Assembly: GCA_036245525.1 (NCBI GenBank)
Contig: BTPG01000005.1
Location: 115,301,880 to 115,365,879 of the forward strand
DNA: 64,000 nt
Direction of reading: 5' to 3'
Origin: Semisulcospira habei
Taxonomy: Eukaryota > Mollusca > Gastropoda > Semisulcospiridae
The notes beneath the pieces were generated by a model. The model was not told the origin of the DNA and ran no database searches. It was given only the letters and a program-made list of their open reading frames with translations. Position numbers and translations under genes: made by a program. Shown here piece after piece: positions 11,525-22,159 of this stretch (the stretch's first letter is position 1; every line of letters starts with the position of its first letter).

Positions 11525-11600
<76 letters not shown>
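11525..11600. repeat. (AT)n microsatellite
   Basis: About 76 bases of alternating AT, preceded by two copies of CTCCCATTCCGATTATATAT. Confidence 0.97.
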
Positions 11601-11604
<4 letters not shown>

Positions 11605-11946
11605 GTCAAGGGTCAGTGCGATTTTTGATACGGTTTGGCAAATACAAAGTAATGCCGAAATTGGAATGCCTGAATGAATGTGCTGGATACAGGATAGGCA
11701 CCACAGCAATGTGATTTTGAAATGTACTCACATGTTTCTTCATCAGCCGTCCTATATCGTGCAGGAAAAGAAACGCAAAAATCACTGAAAATGGCGTCAC
11801 TTTGTGAGCGTCTCGCTGATAAAGCAGACTGGGCAGGAAAGAAAAGTGCCATGCACGTGCATGTCCTGTCTTTTCTGATCACATTTCAAGCAGTTATTCA
11901 GTCCAGACGGGTATTTAAGGCCGTGATTTCTGGGCCTTTGCACGCA

Positions 11947-12905
11947 TGCCCCTAAGACGACGACTGCGTGAGGCTGAGCGTAGAATGGCGGTGGCGTGGC
12001 TTCAAGAGGACGTGGCGCTACGGGAAGTTGGCAGGCACAACTCGGAGTGACTCTCTCCGTCATCCAAAGGCCGACGGAGCGCTACAAAACACTGGAAGAG
12101 TGCAGGAGCCTCGCCGGCCTGGGCGACCATGAATGACCACAAGACAGGAAGACCGCTACGTCGTCCTGTCGTCCATGAGAAACAGATCCGCCACCGCCAA
12201 CACTCTCAAGGGGCAGCTTTATGCAGCCTGCAATGTCAACGTCAGCGACCGGACGATTCGCAACCGGCTGCACGAGGCTAACATGCGATCAAGGCGGGCT
12301 GCTGTGCGAACTTCACTTACTCCAGCTCTCCGGCTGCACGAGGCTAACATGCGATCAAGGCGGGCTGCTGTGCAAACTCCACTTCCTCCAGCTCACCGCG
12401 CTGCTCGTCTTGCCTGTGCCCGACGTCATCTGGGATGGACAAGGCAGCAGTGGTCCAGGGTGCTCTGCTCCGACGAATCCCGCTACACCCTGTCCTTCAA
12501 CGCCGCAGTCAGGGAGCACGACCGCTTTGGTGGTGGGTCCCTCATGTGGGGTGGCTTCAGCCTGCAACAAAGGACACCCCTGCACAGTGTCCAAGGCAAC
12601 ATGGTCGGCACTTCAGGTCGTGGAACCAGGCGCCATCTTCCAGGACGACAACGCCGCATCGCACCGAGCTGGCGTCGTCAACAACTTCCTGCAGCAGCAG
12701 GTCACGAGGATGGACTGGCCAGCTCGTTCACCTGATTTAAATCCGACTGAGCATCTGTGGGATGTTCTAGGGAGGCGGATTCGAGGCAACCACCCACCTG
12801 CAGCCAACCTTGACGGCGTGTTCCAGATGCTGCAGCAAGAGTGGCAGGCGATCCCACAGAACACTCTCCACGTGCTGGTCAGGTCCATGAGACAACGACG
12901 CCCAC
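11947..12905 (+). pseudogene. Tc1-like (Tc1/mariner) transposase relic
   Basis: The N-terminal frame begins MPLRRRLREAER at 11947, typical of the first helix-turn-helix, and stops early after GRHNSE. The next frame (from about 12133) gives TTRQEDRYVVLSSMRNRSAT and NVSDRTIRNRLHEA, the second DNA-binding part. It continues with HLGWTRQQWSRVLCSDESRY, which holds the first catalytic-Asp block (SDES), then REHDRFGGGSLMWGGFSL. After a frameshift near 12610 the other frame reads GAIFQDDNAASHRA (second Asp region) and DWPARSPDLNPTEHLWDVLG (DLNPxE block). The family protein is about 340 residues. Here there are stops, at least two frameshifts, a central deletion and an internal duplication, so it is dead. 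Terminal inverted repeats were not found by eye. Confidence 0.92.
12264..12395 (+). repeat. 66-bp in-frame tandem duplication inside the Tc1 relic
   Basis: CGGCTGCACGAGGCTAACAT recurs 66 bp later, giving LHEANMRSRRAAV twice. The two copies differ at several bases in their 3' halves. Confidence 0.9.
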
Positions 12906-13070
12906 ACTCGATATTGACTTTGGTTTTTTTTTTCAAATCGAACTCGGTCCTGAATTTCGAAATCGTGGGCGTGTACATTTCAATGAAATTTTCTTGAACG
13001 TGTATTGGCTACTGTTGATGAAGTTGTCACCGACTGATCGACAAATGAATGAATTAAAGTGTTATTGACT

Positions 13071-13312
13071 GTTGAACACTGTCAGTTGTTTGTGCTGAAA
13101 GGTGAGTGAATGATTGAGTGACCCTTTTATCTGATTATCACTGTGTTCAGTGAATGAGCTCTCTTCTCGATTAAGTCGGAGGCAATACTGTCAACAGCCG
13201 AGATCACTACGGTCACCCGAACGTGATCCTGCACAAAACGTTCGACTGTCAAAACCGTCCGTATGTTTACCGACGGCATGAACTGTCATCAATCCCCGCA
13301 AACGGTACTTTC
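13071..13312. other. No recognisable gene
   Basis: Sequence after the Tc1 relic; it may include the element's decayed 3' end. Confidence 0.35.
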
Positions 13313-13380
13313 TGCAAGAGGCGTTAATTCTCATGAGCCCCTGCGACCGCAGGGGCTCATGAGAATTTACGCCTCTTGCA
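13313..13380. repeat. Family A hairpin, bare core, near-perfect
   Basis: Arms TGCAAGAGGCGTTAATTCTC and GAGAATTTACGCCTCTTGCA. The variant GTTAATT is matched by AATTTAC in the other arm. No family body flanks it. Confidence 0.85.
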
Positions 13381-13817
13381 CACGGACTAAACACCACTGT
13401 CAACCGCCAAGCCCCGCACTGTCGCCCTAATCCCCAAGTGTCCTGCCCCTAAATCCACCCGCCGCTCGCCCACAATGGCCCGCTGTAGGCCCACTAAGCC
13501 GTTAACTGGTAAACGAGGATATGGGGGGCTTTGTTAACGCCTTACGGTCGTCAGCGAGCTGATCCCCAGTAAAGCCCCCAAGCTCGACCATAAGCGAAGA
13601 AACAATTACGTGCTCTCAGCCGCCCCGTCAGCCAGTGGTGTAGTTTCAGTGTAGCTGGCTGTGGTTCGACAGGTATGTCAGTCGGACCCTCAGGCGGTAC
13701 AGCGGCTGACTGGGTCGTTTCTGCATAAACTATGTGTAAACTGTTGCTGCTGTAGATATGAAGTTATGAACTGTAAACGATTGTCAGCGAGAGTTAGCTT
13801 CGGATTCGTCTGATATG
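13381..13817. other. No recognisable gene
   Basis: Several short GTCAGTCGG/GCTGACTGGG motifs; no coding or repeat assignment. Confidence 0.4.
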
Positions 13818-13908
13818 TTGATCCTTTGGGTGTCGGTAGCGGTTTTTGTCGCGATGATTCCTGCAGGAATCATCGCGACAAGAACCGCTACCGACACCCA
13901 AAGGGTTA
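13818..13908. mobile_element. Family C palindromic MITE
   Basis: A nearly complete palindrome from CCTTTGGGTGTCGGTAGCGG to its complement, with CGATGATTCCTGCAGGAATC at the centre and AAAGGGTTA at the right end. Confidence 0.85.
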
Positions 13909-13969
13909 CATTTTCTTCCATTGCCCTTGACGGTTACTGACGATACACACATTTATTAACGTCGTTGTC

Positions 13970-13986
13970 ACCCCCCCCCCACCCCC

Positions 13987-14040
<54 letters not shown>

Positions 14041-14041
14041 C
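13970..14041. repeat. C-run plus (CA)n microsatellite
   Basis: A C-rich run followed by (AC)n at about 13992-14038. Confidence 0.95.
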
Positions 14042-14384
14042 GCACACACACCAACATAAATAAATAAATAATAATGGCTAAGACGTTGATGGAATCCTAA
14101 CTTGTACAGCAGCTTCACTAAAAGGATCCGACGTACTCGGGTCACGCCGACTCAGTAACCCTTGACCAATCACTACCAATCGGTCTCCGTTTGATGGCAC
14201 TGGAAGGGAAATTACTTACAGTGGAGCTGTGCCAACAAAACTGATGGGTGTAGGGAATCAAGGAATGGGCAACAGTGCAACACAAACGAGGGACGTGCGG
14301 ACGGACATGCATTTAATCAGAAGCAGCCACCAGATAACGAGTGCAGCCTCGAAAGAACACGGCCCTATATAATTCGTCCATCTC

Positions 14385-14449
14385 CAAGAGGTACAGACCC
14401 TCATGAGCCCCTGCTTTGCAAGGGCTCATGAGGGTCGATGCCTCTTGCA
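14385..14449. repeat. Family A hairpin, bare core
   Basis: CAGACCCTCATGAG pairs with CTCATGAGGGTCG; GACC here replaces GATCC in both arms. Confidence 0.85.
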
Positions 14450-14479
14450 TCGAAGATATGCTTTATCAGTCTAGTTCTC

Positions 14480-14483
<4 letters not shown>

Positions 14484-14527
<44 letters not shown>
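14484..14527. repeat. (AT)n microsatellite
   Basis: About 44 bases of alternating AT. Confidence 0.95.
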
Positions 14528-14530
<3 letters not shown>

Positions 14531-14911
14531 CTGCAGCTTCACTCAGACAGACGCGGTCAACGACAGAGCAGCCGTACTATCACAGACGTAGAAAGCTTCA
14601 TCTAAAAAGATCTTCTGTTCGAGGGGCACAGCAAAAATATCGTTGATCACTGCAGTGTGAGTGATATCATGTGGCGATCTCAGGAGCATCTATGCCTGTT
14701 GAGGATGGGAGGAGGGCAGAGCAAGACAGATCCTGACATTTCATAGTCCCGACAGCAGTACCACACCTCGCAAGAGAAGGGCTGGATGTCTCGTCTGTGC
14801 CTATCTACGGGCCATCAGTTCTGTAACTGAGACTGACCGGCCTTCAGTTCCACGTCAGTTGCAGCTCCTCTACTCCACACTGACTGTCTCTCGTGACAAG
14901 TGCCTTTACCT
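14528..14911. other. No recognisable gene
   Basis: Low-copy-looking sequence; no frame or RNA structure recognised. Confidence 0.4.
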
Positions 14912-14997
14912 GGTGCGCAAAAGGTCATCAGGCCGACGTCGGCCGTTTGTTGGCCCGCGCACTTTCCGACTGCGGCCGAGGTCGGTCCTGATGGCTC
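14912..14997. repeat. Family G palindrome
   Basis: GGTGCGCAAAAGGTCATCAG, then GGCCGTTTGTTGGCCCGCGC, with a partial complement ending GGTCGGTCCTGAT. Better copies are at 41063, 51942 and 57039. Confidence 0.65.
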
Positions 14998-15119
14998 CTC
15001 AGTGCTTGCTAAACTACTCGGACGTGGATTTACCCTCACCACTGGTTCCGCAGTGGACAGCTAGATTTAGTACAATGTGTACCAAAGAAGAACAGCAGCG
15101 GCAGCATGTTCTGGCTGAT

Positions 15120-15180
15120 CAGACCGTGACAGCTCAGTCAAGGGCAGTGCCTGATTAACTTTGGCGCCTCAATCTCAGTC
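15120..15180. repeat. Family B fragment
   Basis: CTCAGTCAAGGGCAGTGCCTGATTAAC is one worn arm of the B hairpin, ending in TTTGGCGCC. A similar worn arm lies at 16590-16620. Confidence 0.45.
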
Positions 15181-15270
15181 CAAGCACCAAAAAAAAAACA
15201 CCTCTCCGGTCAGTATCACTGAGTTATGAACGATCAGTCATGCGGCCACCTCGAAAACATAAACGAAGCA

Positions 15271-15437
15271 TTAACCCAGTCAGCCCGACGCACTACAGGA
15301 GATGGGTCGACCAAGAAAATTCAAGGGTAGTGCCAGATTAGCTTGGCGCCTGTCGGCGCCAAGCTAATCTGGCACTGCCCTTGAATTATCATGGTCGATC
15401 CATCTCCTGAAACTGGTGCATAGTAATTTGGAACTAA
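15271..15437 (+). mobile_element. Family B MITE, right end lost
   Basis: TTAACCCAGTCAGCCCGACG left end, then a full hairpin AATTCAAGGGTAGTGCCAGA with GGCGCCTGTCGGCGCC loop and outer arms GATGG...CCATC. The family's right terminus is missing. Confidence 0.85.
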
Positions 15438-15743
15438 AGATCAGTGATACTTGGAACTCTGAGGTCGTGGCATCTGAACACTCTATTCTCACACACACAA
15501 AACCCTTTCCAATCGTTTAACAACCCTTTGCCAGCAATTACAGAGTGGACCACACTCACTCCCCCCTCGTAACTCAACTGGTCTAATCTGCAGGACCCGG
15601 CAGATGGATACGCCAATCTTTACGTGTAAGTAGCGACAGTGCCAAATGCGTTTTACGGCAGAAATAATGTCCTGTATCGGTCACCGGCTACCAACGTACA
15701 TGTATATATATTTTCGTTTGAAACCCAATGACCCCCTCGGCCA

Positions 15744-15816
15744 GCATGAGGCATGGATTTTCCTGAGCGCATGCAGCAATAGCTGTATGGGCTCGTGAAA
15801 ATTCAGTCTTGCCTCC
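15744..15816. repeat. Degenerate family A core
   Basis: GCATGAGGCATGGATTTTCC with a loosely matching right arm GAAAATTCAGTCTTGCCTC. Confidence 0.5.
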
Positions 15817-15975
15817 GGGGCTTCAGTGCAGACATCAGTCACTCACTACGGACCGCCAGAATCTCTTGTAAGACCTGCGGCCGCATGGCATGAGAGTCCA
15901 TGAGAATTCGGTTGTACAGAGGCCGTGCGACTGATACGAACTTGGCCCAAGGGCTTAATGAGAGTCTATCCCTCC

Positions 15976-16181
15976 TTAATCCCCTTGTGACTGCCGAGAA
16001 ACATTGCACACCACCCAACTGCAAGAGGTATAGATCCTCATGAGCCCCCGCAGTAGCGGGGGCTCATGAGGATCTAAGCCTCTTGCTGAAACCATGCTCC
16101 TTCGACTGCTTAGGCGTTGAATTGACAATCACTTATGATTTCCAAAACACAATCTGCGTCCACTGGCCGTGACGGGGTTAA
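15976..16181 (-). mobile_element. Family A MITE, complete, 206 bp
   Basis: It runs TTAATCCCCTTGTGACTGCC to GGCCGTGACGGGGTTAA with TTAA at both ends. The hairpin is at 16020-16086, with AGTAGC loop. The body reads in reverse (ACCACCCAACT left of the hairpin, CACAATCTGCGTCCACTGGC right). Confidence 0.9.
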
Positions 16182-16507
16182 GAATCAAGCGAACTGTACT
16201 GCCTGTTCAGCGCTGATAGATGGTCAAATGCCGTGGGACTGGTGGATACTGGCTGTCCAGCTCTGTTCAAGCGGCGAAATTTATTGCGCATGTAATGAAG
16301 ATAGCGTGACATTTTAATGGGCAAAGTCGACCGACAAGGGAGTTTGATACCGGGTGGACGAGAAAAACGAACCGTTTGGCAGTTTTAACGTTTTTTGCGC
16401 TCATTTCCGCGTTAGGTTTAATGTTCCGAAAGTACATGTACTATGGATATATATATATTTTTTTTTTCTCCAACTTGAAATTGTGTCCATAAAAGGTTCA
16501 CAACAAA

Positions 16508-16556
16508 GAGACCCGCCCTGACGTGGCCTTAGTCGCTAGCTCGGCGTTAAACCCTA
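16508..16556 (-). repeat. Fragment of repeat O
   Basis: CTCGGCGTTAAACCC is the complement of the GGGTTTAACGCCGAG motif found at 21954, 26602 and 61577. Confidence 0.45.
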
Positions 16557-16648
16557 TGAAGTACAAGAGACTAGAGACAAGTCAGCCCTAACAGCTCAAG
16601 GGCAGTGCCTGATAAGCTTATTGTTCCTGGTTCAGCAAAATGGAACGT

Positions 16649-16852
16649 TTAACCCCTTTACTGCCAGCTGACACAGGTTGCGTGTTTTCCTTTTAATCGT
16701 TATGAATTCAACGTCAAAGATCGCCATCCGTCAAAGGAACAAGATTATAGAGTAGTTTCAGCAAAAAACCATAGCAACTGCGGGGGCTCATGAGGATCTA
16801 TACCTCTTGCAGCTGCGTAGTGTTCATTTTATCTCGTCAGGGAAGGGGTTAC
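16649..16852 (+). mobile_element. Family A MITE with half of the hairpin deleted
   Basis: TTAACCCCTTTACTGCC at the left and GGAAGGGGTTAC at the right. The body and GTTTCAGCAA are present, but the left arm is lost, leaving GCGGGGGCTCATGAGGATCT alone. Confidence 0.85.
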
Positions 16853-16984
16853 AGTACAGGATCCGTGGCCAGAGAATTGCCTGGCGTCGCTGACAAACCC
16901 CGATAAAGACAGAACATTTATCCACGAGCACGATGCTGAAGTCTGACAAGAGGGGTCACGGGTCATTCGCGCTGACCGCTACAC

Positions 16985-17080
16985 GGCCCGCCAGGTGGTC
17001 TAGCGGTACCGGTGTGCAGGAGTTCTTGACACGAGTGTAAGAGGCGACCCATCCCGGCCGTGACCCAGCACGTGCGTTTC
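16985..17080 (+). repeat. tRNA-like SINE head (possible)
   Basis: AGGTGGTCTAGCGGTACCGG resembles a tRNA A-box region. No convincing B box or cloverleaf follows, so it is probably a SINE relic. Confidence 0.3.
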
Positions 17081-17235
17081 GTTACTGACACGCGGTATTT
17101 AGGAGCGCGAGCATGTTTTGTTTCGCGCCAGTCGCGCGTGTCACGACCTCAGTGTTTGTGTCACGCTTGGACCTCTCCATTACCTGGCCCGTTGCCCTGT
17201 CTCGGGTATATATAGATAAGAGAAACAAATTATGT

Positions 17236-17683
17236 GCTAACCCAGTTTGACCCAAAGCCCTACAGCAAGAGATGGACTGACCACGATAATTCAAGAACCG
17301 GCACTACCCTTGAATTATGGTAAATCAGCACATTAAATAGGCGCTTTATCCCAACTGAAAATCGGCTCAAAGCGCCGCCGCGAACTGAACCCAACAAGCA
17401 CGCTCACGTGAATCACGCGCATTCACTCACACACTGACTGTACATAAACACAGAACATTCACGTGGTGCTAAGGGCAAGCTCAAGCGAGCTACTGAAGTT
17501 TTGGAAATTCAGATCGTTTTATATTGACATTTGATAAATGGGCTGAAATCAAGTTGATACCAAAGTCGCTATTGCGCTGATTTATTAATTATCATGGTCG
17601 AACCATCTCCTGCCACTGGTACATAGTCGTTAGGTGCCGCCTCCAAAATTTGGGAAGTACGACCGTGGGGTTAAATGGGTTAA
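17236..17683 (+). mobile_element. Family B MITE split by a SINE
   Basis: The left part is CTAACCCAGTTTGACCC to CCCTTGAATTAT (17318). The right part resumes AATTATCATGGTCGAACC and ends TTAAATGGGTTAA. The hairpin itself has lost its GGCGCC loop. Confidence 0.75.
17319..17586 (-). mobile_element. SINE-S 3' portion inserted in the B element
   Basis: AGCGCCGCCGCGAACTGAAC, CACGTGAATCACGCGCATTC and AGAACATTCACGTGGTGCTA are the complement of the repeat at 25326 and 40127. AATTAT is found on both sides (17313-17318, 17587-17592) as a short target duplication. Confidence 0.7.
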
Positions 17684-17738
17684 GAAGGGCAGTGTCAGTC
17701 ACATTCAGTCCAATCTCTGTAGTCTGACACTGCCCTTC
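17684..17738. repeat. Small inverted repeat
   Basis: AGAAGGGCAGTGTCAG pairs with CTGACACTGCCCTTC around a 24-base loop. It shares AAGGGCAGTG with the B core but has no B flanks. Confidence 0.65.
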
Positions 17739-17882
17739 ACACAGAAAGTCACTCGTTCAAAGTCTTGCCGTCCAGTCGCCATCAGTGTTTTATGGCAAAG
17801 GTCTTTCAACTCCGACGCGCACCCGTTTATGAAACAGTCGCAGACTTGTGTCGGAAACATAGGAACGAAACCAGTCCCTGTT

Positions 17883-17946
17883 AGCAAAAGGATATCATGA
17901 GCCCCTGCAGCCGCACAGTGGCTCATGAAGCTCTATGTCTCTTGCA
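17883..17946. repeat. Family A core, worn
   Basis: AGGATATCATGAGCCCCTGC with a right arm GTGGCTCATGAAGCTCTATG TCTCTTGCA. Confidence 0.6.
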
Positions 17947-18045
17947 AATGGAAAGGGCCGGACTGGCGAGGAGCAGGTGTTGTAAAACATACTGTCTGAC
18001 CAAAAGCGTCGAATTACAGGTTGATCTCGGTAACTACAGGGTGGG

Positions 18046-18091
18046 TTTTTAACACCCCCCCCCCCCCCCCACACACACACACACACACACG
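18046..18091. repeat. C-run plus (AC)n
   Basis: Homopolymeric C followed by about 20 bases of AC, directly left of a family D palindrome. Confidence 0.9.
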
Positions 18092-18095
18092 CAAG

Positions 18096-18155
18096 CTGGT
18101 TGTCTCCCTCGATTCACTACCGCTGGTAGCGAATCGAGGGAGACAACCAGTGTGC
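18096..18155. repeat. Family D palindrome
   Basis: CTGGTTGTCTCCCTCGATTC pairs with GAATCGAGGGAGACAACCAG; a CACTACCGCTGGTAGC centre. Confidence 0.85.
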
Positions 18156-18237
18156 CACCCACGTTGTGGTAGGGAGTCACGCTGATCATTTTGTTGTGTA
18201 CGTTCAGCTTGAAGAGTTAAACTTGGACATAATATCT

Positions 18238-18458
18238 GACCCCTTCAGATCCAGTAGACGCAGATATGTTTTATTGGCAATCACCACGTGTAAATTCAAC
18301 GCCAAGGATGGCCGTCCTGTCAAAGGAACACGGACTCAAAGTGGTTTCAGGAAGGTATAGGTTCTCATGAGCCCCCACAACCGCGTGGGCTTACGAGGAT
18401 CTATACTTCTTGCAGATGGGTGATGTCAACTTTGTCTCGGCAGTGAAATGGTACAAGT
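18238..18458 (+). mobile_element. Family A MITE, decayed full-length copy
   Basis: ACCCCTTCAGATCCAGTAGA to CTCGGCAGTGAAATGGTA. The body AATTCAACGCCAAGGAT and GTGGTTTCAGGAAGG precede the hairpin (18349-18414). Confidence 0.75.
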
Positions 18459-18659
18459 CATAATATACGTTATACTCATGTGTAACGTAGTAGTTCTTCT
18501 TGGTTTTGTTTGCTGACACAACCTCACAACGCAGCTGGCCTTTTATCGTGTTCAAAGCCGCACTCATAGTGATTTTATCAAAATAATCCGACCACTTTGC
18601 CATTTTATTTTACTGACCACTCGAAAAGAGCGTCTCCACAGCCGTTCCAAAAGATAGAC

Positions 18660-18879
18660 TTATAACTCAATCAGCCCGATGGCCGTGTTCCCCAAATAAG
18701 TTTTGGAGGCGTCATCTAATGGCTATGCACCAGTTGCAGGGGATGGATCGACCATGATAATTCAAGGGCAGTGCCAGATTAGCTTGGCGCCGACAGGCGC
18801 CAAGCTAATATGGCACTACCCTTGAATTATCGTGGTCGATCCATCTCCTGCTGTAGTGCGTCAGGGCTGAATGGGTTAA
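18660..18879 (-). mobile_element. Family B MITE
   Basis: It runs TTATAACTCAATCAGCCC to GGGCTGAATGGGTTAA. The hairpin has loop GGCGCCGACAGGCGCC and long outer arms GGATGGATCGACCATGATAA and complement. Confidence 0.85.
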
Positions 18880-18964
18880 GCAGGCGGATTTACGTCAGTG
18901 CGATGGGAGGATATCGCAGAATTATAACCCCCGAGGGACGAACAGAACATCAGCTAGCTAAAAC

Positions 18965-19250
18965 CCTTTGCGGCCGGGTGCGAACGACATAGACTCATAA
19001 ACCCATGCCGGGAGCGAACAACATAGACTCTCATAAACTTATGTAGCACATCAGCTAGGTAAAACCCTATGACGGGTGCGAACATAGACCCTCATAAACC
19101 AATGCGGGGGACGAACAACATAGACTCTCATAAACCCATGCCGGGGGCGAACAACATAGACTCTCAAAAACCCATGCCGAGGGCGAACAACAAAGACTCT
19201 CATAAACCCTATGCCGGGGACGAACAACACAGACTCTCATAAACCCATGC
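18965..19250 (+). repeat. Minisatellite of about 36 bp
   Basis: Repeats of CATAGACTCTCATAAACCCA TGCCGGG plus GCGAACAA, seven or more copies with slight length variation. The unit resembles half of a family A hairpin (ATAGACTCTCATAA). Confidence 0.85.
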
Positions 19251-19346
19251 AGCTGCAGGAGTTCATCGTCATAATATATGTCTCTTGTTGGCACAAAAGC
19301 CGGAAAAAGTCTTTTAATGGCCGAGATCGGTCCCTGTTCAACCCCG

Positions 19347-19557
19347 TTAACCCATTTAGTCCCGCCGCATTACAGAAAGGGGTGGATCGACCATGATAAA
19401 TCAACGGTAGTGCCAGATTAGCTTGGCGCCACCAGGCACAATCTAACCTGTCACTACCCTTGAATTATCATGGTCGATCTATCTTCTGCAACTGGTACAC
19501 TTGTTAGGTGACCCCTCCAAAATCTGGGCAACGCGGCCTTGGGGTTAAATGGGTTAA
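19347..19557 (+). mobile_element. Family B MITE, complete, 211 bp
   Basis: TTAACCCATTTAGTCCCGCC to GGGGTTAAATGGGTTAA. The right arm is more worn (CACAATCTAACCTGTCACTA). Confidence 0.85.
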
Positions 19558-20327
19558 GGCACTGACACAGTAGAAGATGATATATATTATCAGACAGTTC
19601 AAGGCTGGTTCTAGAATATCTTCTGATCGGTTATGAAGTCTTCACTGTCAGGACTTCTTGCACACCTCAGGTTGAGGAGGTTGTCGGAGTTTGACAAGAT
19701 CCACAACGGACGGTCAGTTCCGGTTGTATCCGCGACCCCACGGGCAAGCCGGCAGGACCCCCGGATAGTCAGGGAATGGGTTTTGGGAGGGTCACTAGGG
19801 TTCAGGCCGTTTTGCTGGCAATTTTATGGGCAGCGAGCTAGAGATTGTACGAAAGAGTCAACTAGGTAGCGAGGCTACAGCGCTGTTGCACGCAAGCAAA
19901 AGCCTGAGCGCATTGGATCATGATCCAAGACGTTGTCCTCAGTTTCCTGGTCTCGATGGGCACACTGGTAAATCTAGTCAATAGTCTAGTAAACCGTTAT
20001 AGGATGTTCCTGATTGCTCAAAGACCCTAGGATTTTGACTAGGAAGGCACCAAACTCCATTGTCATTACATAATAGGGCTAAAGCCCAGATCGGACCCTC
20101 GAATTAACAAGAACCACTGGCAAAGCCTAACACGTAATATAACTAATATTTCACTACACTAGTTGTTCCATAAAACGATCGATACCAATTGCACGTCGTC
20201 TTCTTTCTACGTCTGGACTGTGATGCAGACTGAGACCACAATCCATGCCTCTCAAATGTATAGACACCGGTTCTAACATCAAAGACCATGTTACTCTCTG
20301 CAATGATCAGTACAAGTATCCGAGCAC
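19558..20327. other. No recognisable gene
   Basis: Mixed-composition sequence. A short frame at 19633-19869 has no recognisable domain. Confidence 0.45.
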
Positions 20328-20396
20328 CACACTGATTGTATCCCTCGATTCGCTACCGCTGACAGCAGTAGCGAAAAGAGGGAGACAACCAGTGTG
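20328..20396. repeat. Family D palindrome
   Basis: CACACTGATTGTATCCCTCG pairs with AGAGGGAGACAACCAGTGTG around CGCTACCGCTGACAGCAGTA. Confidence 0.8.
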
Positions 20397-20628
20397 CCTT
20401 GGTTGAAGAACTCCTCGAACTCGTGTTCACCAACTCTGAGTTATTTACTGCTTGCGTCCGGAGAACACTGTGCTGGTCACCCAAAGACTTCCATCTCAGA
20501 TGCTCTGCGCGGCTGGTTTATGGGCGAACGGCAGGAGGGGCGATAGGGACCGAGCAGGGGTGGGGCACGAGGGTGGGGATGGGCCTAGGGGGGGGGGGGG
20601 AGAAGAGGGTAGGTTGGAGGCCAGAGGC

Positions 20629-20724
20629 CAGTTGCATGAACGAGCTTTAAATCCCGCACAAGCCACAAAGCAAGGTGTTCCGCTACAGTGGCTTGTGCAG
20701 GCCAAAGCTCACTCATGCAACTGG
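20629..20724. repeat. Family E palindrome
   Basis: CAGTTGCATGAACGAGCTTT pairs with AAAGCTCACTCATGCAACTG; inner arms CACAAGCCAC/GTGGCTTGTG. Confidence 0.85.
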
Positions 20725-20822
20725 CTCCTTGATCGCTGAAATTCCCGTTGTAATGATTTCTTAAACTTTAAACCCCATACGCCTGAAAAAACACACACGA
20801 AAAAACCGATGTTAACGGCGTC

Positions 20823-20884
20823 AGCAGGACGCATAGATCTTATGAGCCCTGGCTGCGGAGGCGCATGAGGATCTATGCTTCTTG
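20823..20884. repeat. Family A core, worn
   Basis: GGACGCATAGATCTTATGAG with GCGCATGAGGATCTATGCTT as the right arm. Confidence 0.65.
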
Positions 20885-20996
20885 TGGAGCATGGCAAGGC
20901 CTATGCTGATGAACTTCGTTTCCGTTCCATCGAAATTGCACGCACGATGACCACCTCTTGAGAAGTATGTTCAAACAATTGACATTACCCGGTACG

Positions 20997-21062
20997 TTAG
21001 AGGCATGGATTCTCATGAGCCCCGCATTCTGCGGGGGCTCATGAGAATCTATGCCTCTTGCA
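20997..21062. repeat. Family A hairpin, bare core
   Basis: GAGGCATGGATTCTCATGAG against CTCATGAGAATCTATGCCTC, loop ATTCT. The GATTCTC variant is matched by GAGAATC. Confidence 0.85.
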
Positions 21063-22027
21063 GATGGGCTGGTTTCAGTATTTCGATGTATCCGTTGCAA
21101 TTTCTTCAGGCCATAGGACTCGGGAGTGGTCAAGGCGGAGGTCCAGCTGAGATTTTAACACGTTCATCGCAGTTGCAGGAAACCGATCCCAGTCTTGTCT
21201 TATCGCGTTTTTGCCACAGCAACCTAGCTGTTCCAGTCGCTTTTGGTTCGTGCAACATATCGCTAAATGTAGTATTATACATAGCAACATTTATTTTAGC
21301 TATGACACAGCACAAAAGGACACAGAACGACAGAGTGATAGTTTAAATTTTGGGCATGCGCCAAGTTAATCTGCAAATACCCTGTAACCATCACAATCGG
21401 ATCGTAACCATTGAAAGAACAAAGATTTTCAGAAACAAAATGAACGTGCAACGGCAGGGAAGGGGTTAAATAGTCAGTGATGGTTGTTTTTAAGCCTGAA
21501 ATTTTTATGCGGTCTAAAACTGTTTGGAACACCCTCTTTACCGTGCTGACGCAGTTAGTGGCGGAAGATGCAAGAATGATATGATGCTCACAACAAAAAC
21601 TGACAATGAACTCCACATGCTCTTTTCAGTCCGTCAGAGGGACACACATATAAACAACCAATATCATAGAATACTCATCAGCAACCTCAACTGTGGCGGC
21701 TCAGCTCCTGTGGATCTATGTCTCGTGCACAATGGGTTGGTTTTGCTTCTGGAATGCGCAGCAAATCCACAGAAGCGGAAGGTGATTATTTGGCGAGTTC
21801 TTTCATCCCAGCAGGGAGCAACTCAGCCACAAATTTGTTTCCAGCAAGATCGAACCACTCCATCGCCCATACCTGCCCCCCTCCCTCCTAAATATAATAG
21901 ACCATCGCAACATGCCTCGGTATGCAGGGAATGATTGAGTGAGTTAGTTAGTTATTTGGGTTTAACGCCGAGCAGAGGAAAGAATAAAGGCATTGGCGCA
22001 CTCAAAGACCTGAAAAGAGTTTTTTTG
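21063..22027. other. No recognisable gene; fragment of repeat O near 21942
   Basis: GTTAGTTATTTGGGTTTAAC starts at about 21946, matching 26591 and 61567. The remaining short frames are unremarkable. Confidence 0.45.
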
Positions 22028-22103
22028 ATGCTGGTCTGTGAGTTTGGACCTTACGGCCCCAAGGCGGGGGCAGTAAGGTCCAAAATCACAGACCAGCACA
22101 CAT
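22028..22103. repeat. Family F palindrome
   Basis: ATGCTGGTCTGTGAGTTTGG ACC pairs with the GGTCCAAAATCACAGACC arm; loop around ACGGCCCCAAGGC. Copies are at 28571 and 30446. Confidence 0.85.
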
Positions 22104-22159
22104 GGTGGAAATCATGTTGTTCTGTCTCCACACGCGGAAAAATTACAGAACTATGCAAA

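Noticed and set aside
13313..13380. Hairpins as transcription terminators or a CRISPR-like array
   Set aside because: The DNA is eukaryotic, the copies are dispersed in both orientations with varied spacing, and they belong to MITE-like families.
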